Of a stretch of 64,000 nucleotides of DNA, positions 54,575 through 63,620 are shown piece after piece. Under the pieces are notes generated by a model, which saw only the letters and a program-made list of their open reading frames with translations, was not told the origin of the DNA and made no database searches. Every line of letters begins with the position of its first letter. Position 1 is the first letter of the stretch. The stretch is taken from NCBI GenBank assembly GCA_031373665.1, contig JANMMZ010000037.1, positions 4,264 to 68,263 of the forward strand, given 5' to 3'. Position numbers and translations under genes: made by a program. The DNA is from M3007 sp031373665 (GTDB lineage Bacteria > Bacteroidota > Bacteroidia > Chitinophagales > Saprospiraceae).

Positions 54575-56674
54575 ATGCTTGATGCGAAAATTGAATTTCT
54601 AAAAGGAGTCGGTACCCATAGAGCCGACGTGCTAAAAACAGAACTCGGCATCTTTACTTGCCGCGATCTGTTGTTTCATTTCCCTTTTAGATACATAGAC
54701 CGCACCAAGTTTCACGCCATTCGCGATATTCAAAATGAAGGCGAACAGGTGCAGTTGCGCGGTATTCTTCGCCGCTTAGAAACCCTAGGCGAGGGTCGTG
54801 CCAAACGCCTTGTAGGCAGCATTCGCGACGAAACGGGGTTAATGGAGTTGGTTTGGTTTCAAAGTGTACAATGGCTTGAAAAAAGCCTAGTCGTAGGCCG
54901 CGAATATATTGTGTTTGGTCGGGTGTCTGAGTTTAATGGAAAATTCAATATCTCCCACCCAGAAATGGAGGAGACTATGGCCGACCAGACCCACAAGGCT
55001 CGAAGTTTTGACCCTGTATATCCGAGTACCGATCGGCTTACTCAAAAAGGGCTAGATGCAAAAGGCTTGCGCAAACTCATCAAAACCTTACTTGATGGGA
55101 TCAAGCATACCGATATTGCGGAAACCCTCCCTGATGAAATGCTGGCCCAATACCGGTTGGCACCGCGGTGGCAAGCCCTTCAAAAAATACACTTTCCTGA
55201 AACTCAGGCCGAACTCGATTACGCTACCCGTCGCCTAAAATTTGAAGAACTTTTCTTTCTTCAACTCCGCCTATTGCAAGTCAAAACGCGGCGAAAAGGT
55301 GCTATCAGGGGTTTTGTATTTGAAAAAATAGGCCATTATTTCAATACCTTTTACAAAGAAAAACTACCTTTTGAACTGACCAATGCCCAAAAAAGGGTTT
55401 TGAAAGAGATCCGCGTTGACCTTGCGATGGGCAAGCACATGAATCGGTTGGTTCAAGGCGATGTCGGATCTGGAAAAACAGTGGTCGCACTGATGTCTAT
55501 GCTGATCGCCATGGACAATGGTTTTCAAGCCTGCTTAATGGCACCTACAGAGATCCTCGCGCAGCAGCACTTCATTGGTATTTCCGAATTGCTTGCAGAT
55601 ACGGGCGTTCGGGTAGGTTTTCTATCGGGTAGTATCAAAGGCAAAAAACGCAACCAAATATTAGATGCCCTAGCGGCCGGTGATATCCACCTTTTGATCG
55701 GAACCCATGCCTTGATAGAAGATTGGGTACAGTTTAAAAATTTGGGTATTACCATCATTGATGAACAGCACCGATTTGGCGTAGAACAACGCGCCAAACT
55801 ATGGGCTAAAAATCCGGCCGGTCCACCACATGTACTAGTCATGACGGCTACTCCTATACCGCGTACCTTGGCAATGACGCTTTATGGAGACCTAGATGTA
55901 TCGGTGATAGATGAATTGCCGCCCGGCCGCAAGCCCATCACCACCATGCATAAAACCGAACACCATCGCCTAAGGGTTCAGGGATTGATGCGCGAGGAAA
56001 TGGCTAAGGGTCGCCAAATATATGTAGTTTATCCAATGATTGAGGAGACCGAAAAGATGGATTTACAAAACCTTATGTCTGGATTTGAAGCCCTCAGCAG
56101 GGACTTTCCGGTGCCCGAATTCCAAATATCCATCCTACATGGAAAAATGAAGGCCGCCGATAAAGAATATGAAATGCAGCGATTTGTACGCGCAGAAACC
56201 CAAATCATGGTAGCCACTACCGTGATCGAGGTCGGTGTAAACGTGCCCAATGCTTCGATGATGGTGATTGAAAATGCCGAACGTTTTGGTCTTTCCCAGT
56301 TGCACCAGTTGCGGGGTCGCGTGGGTCGTGGCGCGGAACAATCCTTTTGTATTTTACTTTCAGGCTTCAAACTCTCTGCTGATAGTCGCGAGCGCATACA
56401 GACCATGTGCCAGACCAATGATGGGTTTAAAATAGCAGAAGCGGATTTGCGCTTGCGAGGCCCTGGCAATATAGAAGGTACACAACAAAGTGGGATGCTC
56501 CGATTTTTGTTGGCTGATCTTGCCCGCGATGGGCACATCCTTAGTGCCGCCCGCGATATTGCCACTGGCATCCTTGAAAAAGACCCCACTCTCCAATGGC
56601 CTGAGCACAGCAGATTGAACCTACACCTGACCTCTGAGCATAAAGATGCTCGGGTTTGGAGTCGAATTTCTTAG
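54575..56674 (+). CDS. recG: ATP-dependent DNA helicase RecG
   Basis: A 699-residue superfamily 2 helicase that reverses stalled forks and branch-migrates Holliday junctions. The N-terminal wedge OB-fold (about 20-160) carries VQLRGILRRLETLG. Helicase motifs are GDVGSGKTVVALM (Walker A), DEQHRFGVEQR (DEQH box), MTATPIPRTLAMTLYGDLDVS, ATTVIEVGVNVPNASMMVIENAERFGLSQLHQLRGRVGRG and the C-terminal TRG motif region (LRLRGPGNIEGTQQSGM). Full length. It follows the second TMTC gene by 26 bases, likely cotranscribed. It ends in TAG. Confidence 0.96.
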   Translation: MLDAKIEFLKGVGTHRADVLKTELGIFTCRDLLFHFPFRYIDRTKFHAIRDIQNEGEQVQLRGILRRLETLGEGRAKRLVGSIRDETGLMELVWFQSVQWLEKSLVVGREYIVFGRVSEFNGKFNISHPEMEETMADQTHKARSFDPVYPSTDRLTQKGLDAKGLRKLIKTLLDGIKHTDIAETLPDEMLAQYRLAPRWQALQKIHFPETQAELDYATRRLKFEELFFLQLRLLQVKTRRKGAIRGFVFEKIGHYFNTFYKEKLPFELTNAQKRVLKEIRVDLAMGKHMNRLVQGDVGSGKTVVALMSMLIAMDNGFQACLMAPTEILAQQHFIGISELLADTGVRVGFLSGSIKGKKRNQILDALAAGDIHLLIGTHALIEDWVQFKNLGITIIDEQHRFGVEQRAKLWAKNPAGPPHVLVMTATPIPRTLAMTLYGDLDVSVIDELPPGRKPITTMHKTEHHRLRVQGLMREEMAKGRQIYVVYPMIEETEKMDLQNLMSGFEALSRDFPVPEFQISILHGKMKAADKEYEMQRFVRAETQIMVATTVIEVGVNVPNASMMVIENAERFGLSQLHQLRGRVGRGAEQSFCILLSGFKLSADSRERIQTMCQTNDGFKIAEADLRLRGPGNIEGTQQSGMLRFLLADLARDGHILSAARDIATGILEKDPTLQWPEHSRLNLHLTSEHKDARVWSRIS

Positions 56675-56721
56675 GACAACCCCGCTCCGTTCTTAGGAAC
56701 AGTGTCGAAATAAGTTACTTC

Positions 56722-57268
56722 AGTATAAAATGAAATTTGGTTGGTTCGTGCAAACAGCACCCTACTGCAACAACTCTAATACTTTCTATGATCTCATTGC
56801 CCCAATCAAATCGCTGAGGATATGTGATGTGCCATACTTTCAAGGTATCGGCTCCGAGTATTCGTTGTGAGATTGAGTCCACCATAACCAACGCAGTATC
56901 CGGAAACCTTTCATCTTGAGGAGAAGGGCTAAGTCCCCGAATATACCATGATTAGTCTGGCAAAGCACCAAAATCATAGAGCAGTTCAAATTGTTCGGAA
57001 TTAAGGCTGTGATAAAACACGAAATCATTTTGGCTGAATACATAACAGGGATTGGGCAGTACATAACCGAGAAAGCCCTCTAGTTTTCGGCACAATTTCC
57101 CTTGAAAAACCGTTTCTTCTGTACACTCTAACGTGATTCGGGGTATGGCCAGATGGAACTGGCTTCACTACAATACCACTTCGCGCCCACGGGGGCAAAA
57201 TCAATATTTTAAGCAAAGGTATAGAGGGTCAAAAAAGAGCAACAGAGGGTCAATGTTATGTATTTCAT
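56722..57268 (-). pseudogene. Decayed secreted-protein gene with signal peptide and multiple lesions
   Basis: The minus strand from ATG 57268 reads a clean signal peptide (MKYITLTLCCSFLTLYTFA), then TAA at 57209-57211 where Gln (CAA) is expected, then NIDFAPVGAKWYCSEASSIW, a pattern I associate with a common Bacteroidota secreted family (FAPVGAKWYYSE). Near 57130 a one-base shift leads to TLECTEETVFQGKLCRKLEG, then FVFYHSLNSEQFELLYDFGALPD. A second in-frame TAA follows, and the same frame continues SWYIRGLSPSPQDERFPDTA, VMVDSISQRILG and DTLKVWHITYP, ending without the expected C-terminal sorting domain near the recG stop. With three lesions and a missing 3' end this is a true pseudogene, not a sequencing artefact. 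The original product was probably a type IX secreted surface protein. Confidence 0.72.
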
Positions 57269-57511
57269 TATGTGTTATTTTTGAATGCTTAATTTAGTGG
57301 AGACGTACCGCTCTTAAATAGAATTAATTCCTGCCGTAGTTGAACACTCAGGCTCTGCTCTTAAATACAAATGTACAAGTATTTTTTGAAATCACATGTC
57401 AAAAAACACATTAATGAAGTTACGCTATTTTTGTAGCGATAAAAGATGCCTAATATTGATAAATTAATTCACACAGATAAGTTAGCCTATGCTAAATATC
57501 ATATCTTTGCC

Positions 57512-57519
57512 TTTGGTAT
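57512..57519 (+). promoter_or_regulatory. -7 element of the third TMTC-like gene
   Basis: TATCTTTG, perfect consensus, 26 nt before the ATG at 57546. The 277 bases between this gene and the pseudogene start hold nothing else I can recognise. Confidence 0.6.
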
Positions 57520-57545
57520 GAGATCTCAAAACGCATACCTATGAT

Positions 57546-59444
57546 ATGAGCAAGGGCAAAAAAGACAAAATCCAACCCAAATCAAATAATACCCAAACCA
57601 GTAATACAACCTCGGTTACTTCGTCGGGTAATTTTTCATTGTTGGCCGCTGGTTTTGCCGTGGCCATCATATTAGTCACTTGGTTTGCTTATCGAGGTGC
57701 CACCGACAATCAATTTGTCAATTGGGACGATCAGGTATATGTCACTGAAAATCCCCTCATGGCTAAGCCCAGCCCTGAGAATGCCGCCCGTATTTGGGAG
57801 GTCATCATTTCCAATAATTTTCACCCCCTAACCATGTGGAGTTTGTACAAAAATGTACAATCTTCCGGTATCAAACCAGGCCCCATTATTAATGGAAATA
57901 TCTGGATTCACATCCTCAATAGCCTTTTGGTATTCCTATTTTTCGGCATGCTCACCAGAGGGCGATGGGTCGTGGCAGGGTTCACTGGATTGATATTTGC
58001 CATCCACCCCATGCACGTAGAATCAGTGGCTTGGGTAAGTGAACGCAAAGATGTTATGTATGTGTTTTTTGGCATGTTAAGCCTGATTATTTGGTTGCAG
58101 TACGTCCGAAAACAGTATAATATGGGTTGGCTAGCCTTGACTTTGGGCTTTTTGGCTCTATCTTGCCTTTCCAAAGCAATGGCTGTCGTATTTCCTATTT
58201 TATACCTGCTGGTTGACTATTGGGAGCAAAGGGAGTTCACCTCCGCACGGGTTTGGATAGAGAAAGTTCCGCTTTTTGCCATTTCTCTCCTTTTTGGCCT
58301 TATTGCTATGAGTGTACAAAAAGGTGGCAATTTTCATGGGTGGTTTGACAATATCGAAATCCGTAATGCCTTGACTGACAATCAAATATATACTGGTTTC
58401 GATAAGGTAAAATTTGCTGGATACGGCCTCCTGCAATACCTCATAAAGTTATTGGTACCTACGGGACTTTGTACGTACTACCCTTATCCTCCCAAGGCTG
58501 CGGTCAATAGCCTTCCATACATTTCAGGTCTGATTTTCTTTTTGCTTTACCTTGGCGCGCTGGTGTGGGCCTATGTGCGTTCGGTCAGGGTGCTGTTTTG
58601 GGGTTTAGCCTTCAATTTGGTTTCAGTAGCCTTGGTACTACAATTTGTATCCGTAGGCTCAGTCATTATGGCCGACCGCTATACTTATCTGCCTTATGCG
58701 GGGCTGATTTTTGCAATACTGTACCTCTTATTTGAAAAAACAAGATCGGGTATCAAGCAACAAATAGCCATAGCCGCCCTAAGCATCTTTACCTTGACCT
58801 GCGCTTGGATGACCACCAAACAAGTAGAAGTGTGGCAAGACAGTATCACCCTTTGGACCCGTGTAGTGGACTTGCACCCCGATGCTGCCGATGCTTACAC
58901 CAAGCGGGGTACTTCATGGGGTAAAGAGCGCAACGACCTCACCAAGGCCAAGGCAGATTTTGATAAAGCCATAGCACTCAATCCACAAGAACCCAATGGG
59001 TACGAGGGATTGGGCATTGTAGCAGGTATGCAAAACGACCACGTCAAGGCCTTAGAAATGTTTGAAAAATGCGTGCAGTTGAAGCCCGATTATCATAATT
59101 TTCACTTCAATTTGGCTATTGCTTACCTACAAAATAAACAACCCGCCAAATCATTGCCTCATTTTGAAAAAGCGATCGCGCTCAATTCAGGCAACTATGA
59201 TAAATATGTGCCGGGTTATATAGATGCACTTTTCAACACAGGTGATTTTACCAAGGCCATCCAACAAGCCGATGGAGCCATCGCCAAAGGAGTCAAAACA
59301 GCAGGTATATACTTGGTGAAGGCTCAAGCCCAACAGCGATTGGGCAATCTACCCGCTGCCCAACAAGATTTACAACAAGTGCTTACACTAGATCCCAAAA
59401 ACGCCTTTGTGCCACAGTTGAAAGCCGCTTGGGGGATTAAGTAA
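57546..59444 (+). CDS. TMTC-like GT-C glycosyltransferase with TPR repeats (copy 3)
   Basis: A 632-residue inner-membrane protein. An N-terminal basic Ser/Thr-rich tail and first span are followed by FVNWDDQVYVTENPLM, the acidic loop motif, and AIHPMHVESVAWVSERKDVMYVFFGMLSLIIWLQY. A late motif, MADRYTYLPYAGLIFAILYLLFE, matches copy 1. Residues about 430-630 are TPR repeats (ADAYTKRGTSWGKERNDLTKAKADFDKAIALN; YHNFHFNLAIAYLQNKQPAKSLPHFEKAIALN). It is more like copy 1 (47562-49574) than copy 2. Together these three suggest an expanded envelope O-glycosylation set (inference). Confidence 0.83.
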   Translation: MSKGKKDKIQPKSNNTQTSNTTSVTSSGNFSLLAAGFAVAIILVTWFAYRGATDNQFVNWDDQVYVTENPLMAKPSPENAARIWEVIISNNFHPLTMWSLYKNVQSSGIKPGPIINGNIWIHILNSLLVFLFFGMLTRGRWVVAGFTGLIFAIHPMHVESVAWVSERKDVMYVFFGMLSLIIWLQYVRKQYNMGWLALTLGFLALSCLSKAMAVVFPILYLLVDYWEQREFTSARVWIEKVPLFAISLLFGLIAMSVQKGGNFHGWFDNIEIRNALTDNQIYTGFDKVKFAGYGLLQYLIKLLVPTGLCTYYPYPPKAAVNSLPYISGLIFFLLYLGALVWAYVRSVRVLFWGLAFNLVSVALVLQFVSVGSVIMADRYTYLPYAGLIFAILYLLFEKTRSGIKQQIAIAALSIFTLTCAWMTTKQVEVWQDSITLWTRVVDLHPDAADAYTKRGTSWGKERNDLTKAKADFDKAIALNPQEPNGYEGLGIVAGMQNDHVKALEMFEKCVQLKPDYHNFHFNLAIAYLQNKQPAKSLPHFEKAIALNSGNYDKYVPGYIDALFNTGDFTKAIQQADGAIAKGVKTAGIYLVKAQAQQRLGNLPAAQQDLQQVLTLDPKNAFVPQLKAAWGIK

Positions 59445-59475
59445 GTGCAAAACAGTAACTTTTTACAAAAAATCG

Positions 59476-59483
59476 TATATTTG
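59476..59483 (+). promoter_or_regulatory. -7 element abutting the barnase-like start codon
   Basis: TATATTTG is a perfect -7 match, only four bases before the ATG at 59488. With initiation 5-7 bases after the box, the mRNA would begin at or one or two bases from the start codon, so the toxin transcript is probably leaderless. Confidence 0.5.
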
Positions 59484-59487
59484 CCCA

Positions 59488-59931
59488 ATGAAACGAAAAT
59501 TACTGGCTAGGTTACTGCTTTTGGCGATCCTTTTGGGGGTCACTTGGCTGGTGCGGCAACGGCAACAAGCCGAGTTGTCACAGTCTAAACCTACCCAAAC
59601 AACTACCCAGGGTCCTAAAAGTGACAACGGCAAGCCAGCACCCAAGACACCCGTATCGGAAGTGCCAGCCTATGCTTTGGAAGTACTCAAACACATTCGA
59701 AACAATGGTGTTGCTCCTGATGGTTATGTGGGTGGCCGCGAGTTTTTGAACCGCGAAAAACACCTGCGCCCAAAAGAAGAAGGCGGTAAACGTATCCGAT
59801 ACAGTGAATGGGATGTGCACCCCAAAGTACAGGGGCAAAACCGAGGCGCTGAACGCTTGGTGACAGGATCTGATCACAGTGCTTGGTACACCGCCGATCA
59901 TTATAAATCATTCATTAAGATAGATCTCTAA
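59488..59931 (+). CDS. Barnase-like ribonuclease
   Basis: A 147-residue protein. An N-terminal hydrophobic segment (about 4-22) exports or anchors it; residues 23-57 are a Pro/Thr/Lys linker, and 58-147 a barnase-type guanyl-specific RNase domain. The catalytic set is complete by alignment to barnase: Glu107 (SEWDV, E73), Arg119 (QNRG, R83), Arg123 (AERLV, R87) and His138 (ADHYK, H102), with GYVGGREFLNRE also conserved. It would cleave single-stranded RNA outside the cytoplasm or in a rival cell. The inhibitor gene starts one base after its stop. The signal sequence lacks a clear cleavage site, so it may stay membrane-bound. Confidence 0.9.
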   Translation: MKRKLLARLLLLAILLGVTWLVRQRQQAELSQSKPTQTTTQGPKSDNGKPAPKTPVSEVPAYALEVLKHIRNNGVAPDGYVGGREFLNREKHLRPKEEGGKRIRYSEWDVHPKVQGQNRGAERLVTGSDHSAWYTADHYKSFIKIDL

Positions 59932-59932
59932 C

Positions 59933-60265
59933 GTGGCACCAACACCTAATACTTTCTCGCCCTCTGCCCATGTTGTGGAAATGGATGGCGCCAAAGTCCG
60001 CACCCTGCGGGCTTTTTACCCGCGTATTGCGAAAGCATTGCTATTTCCTGATTATTTTGGAGCCAACTTGGATGCCCTCCTAGACTGCCTCTGTTCCTTA
60101 GAGGTGCTGGGCAAATCGGAGGTGATACTCCATATCAAAAACAAAGACGCTTTCCTCCTCAAAGAGAAAGAACCCAAACGCACCGCTGCTTTGCAGGTGC
60201 TCAAAGACGCTGAAAAACCCGAAAATCGCTACGATGGGGTTGTGTTTCGCTGTGTTTGGGGATAA
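59933..60265 (+). CDS. Barstar-like RNase inhibitor (GTG start)
   Basis: A 110-residue cytoplasmic inhibitor. The core YFGANLDALLDCL (41-53) matches the barnase-binding helix and loop of barstar: Tyr29, Phe30, Gly31, Asn33, Asp35 and Asp39 are all kept, while Trp38 becomes Leu. The C-terminal strand VILHIKNKDAF is present. The start is GTG at 59933, one base after the RNase stop, so translation is probably coupled, ensuring that inhibitor is made with toxin. Alone it would protect the cytoplasm. Confidence in the pair is high; the fine specificity is inferred. Confidence 0.9.
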   Translation: MAPTPNTFSPSAHVVEMDGAKVRTLRAFYPRIAKALLFPDYFGANLDALLDCLCSLEVLGKSEVILHIKNKDAFLLKEKEPKRTAALQVLKDAEKPENRYDGVVFRCVWG

Positions 60266-60474
60266 CATTATCCGACTACCTATTCCAAAATGTCCCCATG
60301 GATAAACGCCCTGTTACCTAGCAAAATACGGCACTAAAGCGCATAAAAAAGTACCGTTCATCATAGAATTACGACCATTCACCAAATATTAGCATCTTGG
60401 CCTGAAACAAGTCTTGACATTTAGCGTTCTTTTAAATGCCAAAGAGTGTATCTTAGGTCAATCTAAAAAATTAT

Positions 60475-61125
60475 ATGCAAAAGTATTGGTTTATAATATT
60501 TCTACTCAATGTCGTGATTGGTTCACAGGCATTGATTGGACAAAATGAAAATAAATGGGAGTTTAAAAATAAGAAAGATGGAGTAGAAACCTATTTTAGG
60601 AAAAATGCTGAAGTATATGAACTAAAACTAGTTGCGTCTATCAAAACCAGTCTTTCAGGTATCAACCTACTTTTCTCTGAGCCAGAGCATTATGCCCAAT
60701 GGGGCTATAAAGTATCCTATGCCAAATTGCTCAAAAAAGTATCAGAAACAGAGATATACTATTATACAAGGCTCGATTTCCCGTGGCCTATGGATGATCG
60801 AGATGTGATCATGCACTCGGTGATGGAACAAGATCCTGTTACCAAAAAAACTATTGCCAAGAGTGTTTCGGTGCCCGACTATTTGCCAGAGGTAAAGGGT
60901 TGCGTCAGAATGCGCCAATCCACTACGCAGTGGACAATGATACCTGGTGAAGGTGGTTGGCTTTATGTTGAGTACTATGTCAACTCCAGCCCCGGCGGCA
61001 CCATACCTGATTGGATGGTCAATATGGCCATTGATGTAGGGCCTAGAGAAACGGTAAAAGCCATCAGGAAATTTGTACAACAGGGAAAATATCAAAATGC
61101 CAAATTAGCACATCTAATAGATTAA
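60475..61125 (+). CDS. START-domain exported protein
   Basis: A 216-residue protein. Signal peptide 1-22 (ending QALIG before Q). The mature part is a START (StAR-related lipid transfer) domain: WEFKNKKDGVETYFRK, the hydrophobic cavity strands, LDFPWPMDDRDVIMHSVMEQD and the C-terminal helix IPDWMVNMAIDVGPRETVKAIRKFVQQ. Such domains bind lipids or hydrophobic ligands. Here it would act in the periplasm or on the surface. The preceding 209 bases contain a TATCTTAG -7-like box near 60448 and nothing else recognisable. Confidence 0.85.
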   Translation: MQKYWFIIFLLNVVIGSQALIGQNENKWEFKNKKDGVETYFRKNAEVYELKLVASIKTSLSGINLLFSEPEHYAQWGYKVSYAKLLKKVSETEIYYYTRLDFPWPMDDRDVIMHSVMEQDPVTKKTIAKSVSVPDYLPEVKGCVRMRQSTTQWTMIPGEGGWLYVEYYVNSSPGGTIPDWMVNMAIDVGPRETVKAIRKFVQQGKYQNAKLAHLID

Positions 61126-61181
61126 GTTTTTTAGTTTTAAAAAATCCTCGTTGCTGTTTCTTAGATCCTCATTAATTCATG

Positions 61182-61189
61182 TATCTTTG
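61182..61189 (+). promoter_or_regulatory. -7 element of the thiolase gene
   Basis: TATCTTTG, a perfect match, followed by CAA, 20 nt before the ATG at 61210. A TTTC-TTAG tract lies near the -33 position. Confidence 0.6.
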
Positions 61190-61209
61190 CAACCATAATT
61201 TTTCACAAC

Positions 61210-62385
61210 ATGCAAGAAGCATATATCGTTAGCGGATACCGTTCCGCCATTGCAAAAGCCGGAAAAGGCGGTTTCAAGTCTTATCGTCCTGACGATCTGG
61301 CTATAGATGTCATAAAACACCTTATGGCACAAGTCCCACAATTAGAATCAAAATTGGTGGATGATGTGATTGTTGGGTGCGCCAATCCAGAAGGTGAGCA
61401 AGGTTTACAGATCGGCCGTTTGATAGCGGCAAGGGCACTTGGCAAAGACGTACCGGGTATGACCGTCAACCGATATTGCGCCTCCGGCTTGGAGACCATC
61501 AGTATTGCTGTGGCCAAAGTACGCGCTGGTATGGGGCATTGTTATGTGGCAGGTGGTGCAGAAAGCATGTCGTTGATACCCATGACAGGTTACAAATTGG
61601 CACCCAACTACAATATTGCAGTCGAAACCCCCGACTATGTAGTAGGCATGGGTTTGACCGCAGAAGCAGTAGCCCAGAAGTGGTCTATTTCTAGGGAAGA
61701 TGCCGATATTTTTTCAACTAAAAGCCACCAAAAGGCCGCAGCAGCCATAGATGCTGGAAAATTTAAGGACGAAATCGTACCCGTAACTGTAAAAGAAATC
61801 TGGGTCGAAAATGATAAACGCAAAGAAAAAGAATTCATCGTAGATACCGATGAAGGTGTCCGCCGCGATACCTCTGTGGAGGGGCTTTCTAAATTGCGCC
61901 CAGCATTTGCCAACGGAGGAGTCGTAACAGCTGGCAATTCTTCTCAAACTTCAGATGGTGCAGCCTTTGTTTTGGTAATGTCAGAACAAATGGTCAAAGA
62001 CCTTGGGTTGCAACCTATTGCCCGATTAGTGGCTTGTTCGGTAGCAGGCGTAGAACCGATTCACATGGGTATTGGCCCTTGTGCAGCCATTCCAAAAGCA
62101 TTGAAACAAGCGGGTATGTCCTTGTCGCAAATAGAAGCCATAGAACTCAACGAAGCATTTGCGGCACAAGCATTGGCGGTGATCAAAGAAGCCGGACTCA
62201 ACCCTGACATTGTAAATGTAAATGGTGGGGCAGTTGCTTTAGGACATCCATTAGGTTGTACCGGTGCCAAACTTTCCATTCAAGTACTCAATGAAATGCG
62301 CCGAAGCCAACAAAAATACGGAATGGTAACCGCCTGTGTCGGTGGTGGACAAGGTATTGCTGGTATTTGGGAGCGATTGAATTAG
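61210..62385 (+). CDS. Acetyl-CoA acyltransferase (thiolase)
   Basis: A 391-residue thiolase that cleaves 3-ketoacyl-CoA or condenses acetyl-CoA. The nucleophile Cys90 is in NRYCASGLETI, the conserved NEAFA motif (LNEAFAAQALAV) is present, His346 is in GHPLGCTGAKL and the second Cys376 in TACVGGGQG. Full length. The FadA-like pattern favours beta-oxidation, but the biosynthetic direction (AtoB) cannot be ruled out. No 3-hydroxyacyl-CoA dehydrogenase is next to it. A glycosyltransferase follows after 29 bases. Confidence 0.95.
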   Translation: MQEAYIVSGYRSAIAKAGKGGFKSYRPDDLAIDVIKHLMAQVPQLESKLVDDVIVGCANPEGEQGLQIGRLIAARALGKDVPGMTVNRYCASGLETISIAVAKVRAGMGHCYVAGGAESMSLIPMTGYKLAPNYNIAVETPDYVVGMGLTAEAVAQKWSISREDADIFSTKSHQKAAAAIDAGKFKDEIVPVTVKEIWVENDKRKEKEFIVDTDEGVRRDTSVEGLSKLRPAFANGGVVTAGNSSQTSDGAAFVLVMSEQMVKDLGLQPIARLVACSVAGVEPIHMGIGPCAAIPKALKQAGMSLSQIEAIELNEAFAAQALAVIKEAGLNPDIVNVNGGAVALGHPLGCTGAKLSIQVLNEMRRSQQKYGMVTACVGGGQGIAGIWERLN

Positions 62386-62414
62386 TTTAAGTTAAGGCTT
62401 TTACAAAACCGCTC

Positions 62415-63620
62415 ATGGCCGTTCGCGACGTTGTTTTTTTTTCACTTTTCAGGACGGATAACCTGTATTCTTCTATTTCGCTGTCCATGGCTAAGGAACT
62501 TGCCAAAAATGGACGAGTTTTTTATATCAACCATCCGTATTCCATCAAAGACCTGATTGGAGGACTTCGCAGGAGTGATCCTACGCTAAAACAGCGGCTC
62601 TGGCATCTATTGACAGGTCGAATGCGCTATGAAAAGGTTGACTCCATCCCTCAAAACTTTGTCGCAGTACAGCCTCCCCTTACCTTACCTATCAACTGGC
62701 TGCCCAAAGGCAGCATCTATAATTTTTTTCAACAGATCAACAATGGCATCATCCTGCGTTGCATCAAACGTGTGCTGCGCCATCACCAAGTCCGTGATTA
62801 CGTTTACATCAACTGTTACGATCCTTTTTTTGCGGGAGTATTGCCTAAATCTATGGGCGCGGCTAAGTGTATTTACCACTGTATAGACGATATTACTCAA
62901 AATACTTATACCGATAAGCATGGTACCGACCTAGAGCATGAAGCCATTCGAAAGGCTGATTTTACCTTTGTAACATCAACCAACTTGAAGGCGCTTAAAT
63001 CTCCCTATTCGGATAGGATTGTAACCTATTTTAATGCTGCTGAGGTGTCGTTATTTCACACGGTTTTAACTGAAAAATATAAAAAACCAAAAGAATTGGA
63101 CGGGGTCGAAGGCAAAGTGATTGGATTTATAGGAAACATGGATGAACTGCGTATAGACTACGCACTTTTGAAAAAAATAGCCTTGGCCAACCCTGATAAA
63201 ACCCTATTATTAGTAGGCCCAGTGAACAGTCCCGAACCAGCGGCTATTGGTTTGGACAAGATTCCAAATGTAATTTTTGCAGGAAGCCGTACCTTACAAG
63301 ACCTCCCAGCCCTATTGCAATATATGGATGTGGTGTTGATTCCTTTTTTATGCAATACCCTCACCGCTAGTATTTATCCGCTCAAGATAAATGAGTACCT
63401 CGCTGCTGGTAAACCAGTGGTGTCTTCCACTTTTTCAGAAGATATTCGCGGATTTGGCCATTATATTTACCTTTCAGAAAGCCACGAAAGTTTTTTAGAC
63501 CAGATCGCCCATGCTTTAGAAGATCAAGGGGCTGAAAAGGTAGCCCAAAGGGTTGCCGTGGCCAAAACCAATACTTGGGAAGCCCGTATCCAACAACTTT
63601 GGGACGTATTAGGGGCATAA
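62415..63620 (+). CDS. GT4-type glycosyltransferase
   Basis: A 401-residue cytoplasmic GT-B glycosyltransferase. The N-terminal half has a short SxSLSMAKELAKNGRVFYINHP acceptor-side pattern; the C-terminal Rossmann half carries VIGFIGNMDELRIDYALLKKI, LLLVGPVNSPEP, VIFAGSRTLQDLPALLQYMDVVLIPFL and the nucleotide-sugar site IYPLKINEYLAAGKPVVSS, with the EYLAAGK equivalent to the E-x7-E region. The likely product is a lipid-linked or envelope glycan; donor unknown. It is 29 bases behind the thiolase and just before the hairpin array. Confidence 0.85.
   Translation: MAVRDVVFFSLFRTDNLYSSISLSMAKELAKNGRVFYINHPYSIKDLIGGLRRSDPTLKQRLWHLLTGRMRYEKVDSIPQNFVAVQPPLTLPINWLPKGSIYNFFQQINNGIILRCIKRVLRHHQVRDYVYINCYDPFFAGVLPKSMGAAKCIYHCIDDITQNTYTDKHGTDLEHEAIRKADFTFVTSTNLKALKSPYSDRIVTYFNAAEVSLFHTVLTEKYKKPKELDGVEGKVIGFIGNMDELRIDYALLKKIALANPDKTLLLVGPVNSPEPAAIGLDKIPNVIFAGSRTLQDLPALLQYMDVVLIPFLCNTLTASIYPLKINEYLAAGKPVVSSTFSEDIRGFGHYIYLSESHESFLDQIAHALEDQGAEKVAQRVAVAKTNTWEARIQQLWDVLGA

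Noticed and set aside
56029..56589. 186-codon minus-strand open frame
   Set aside because: Antisense to the conserved helicase C-terminal domain of recG.
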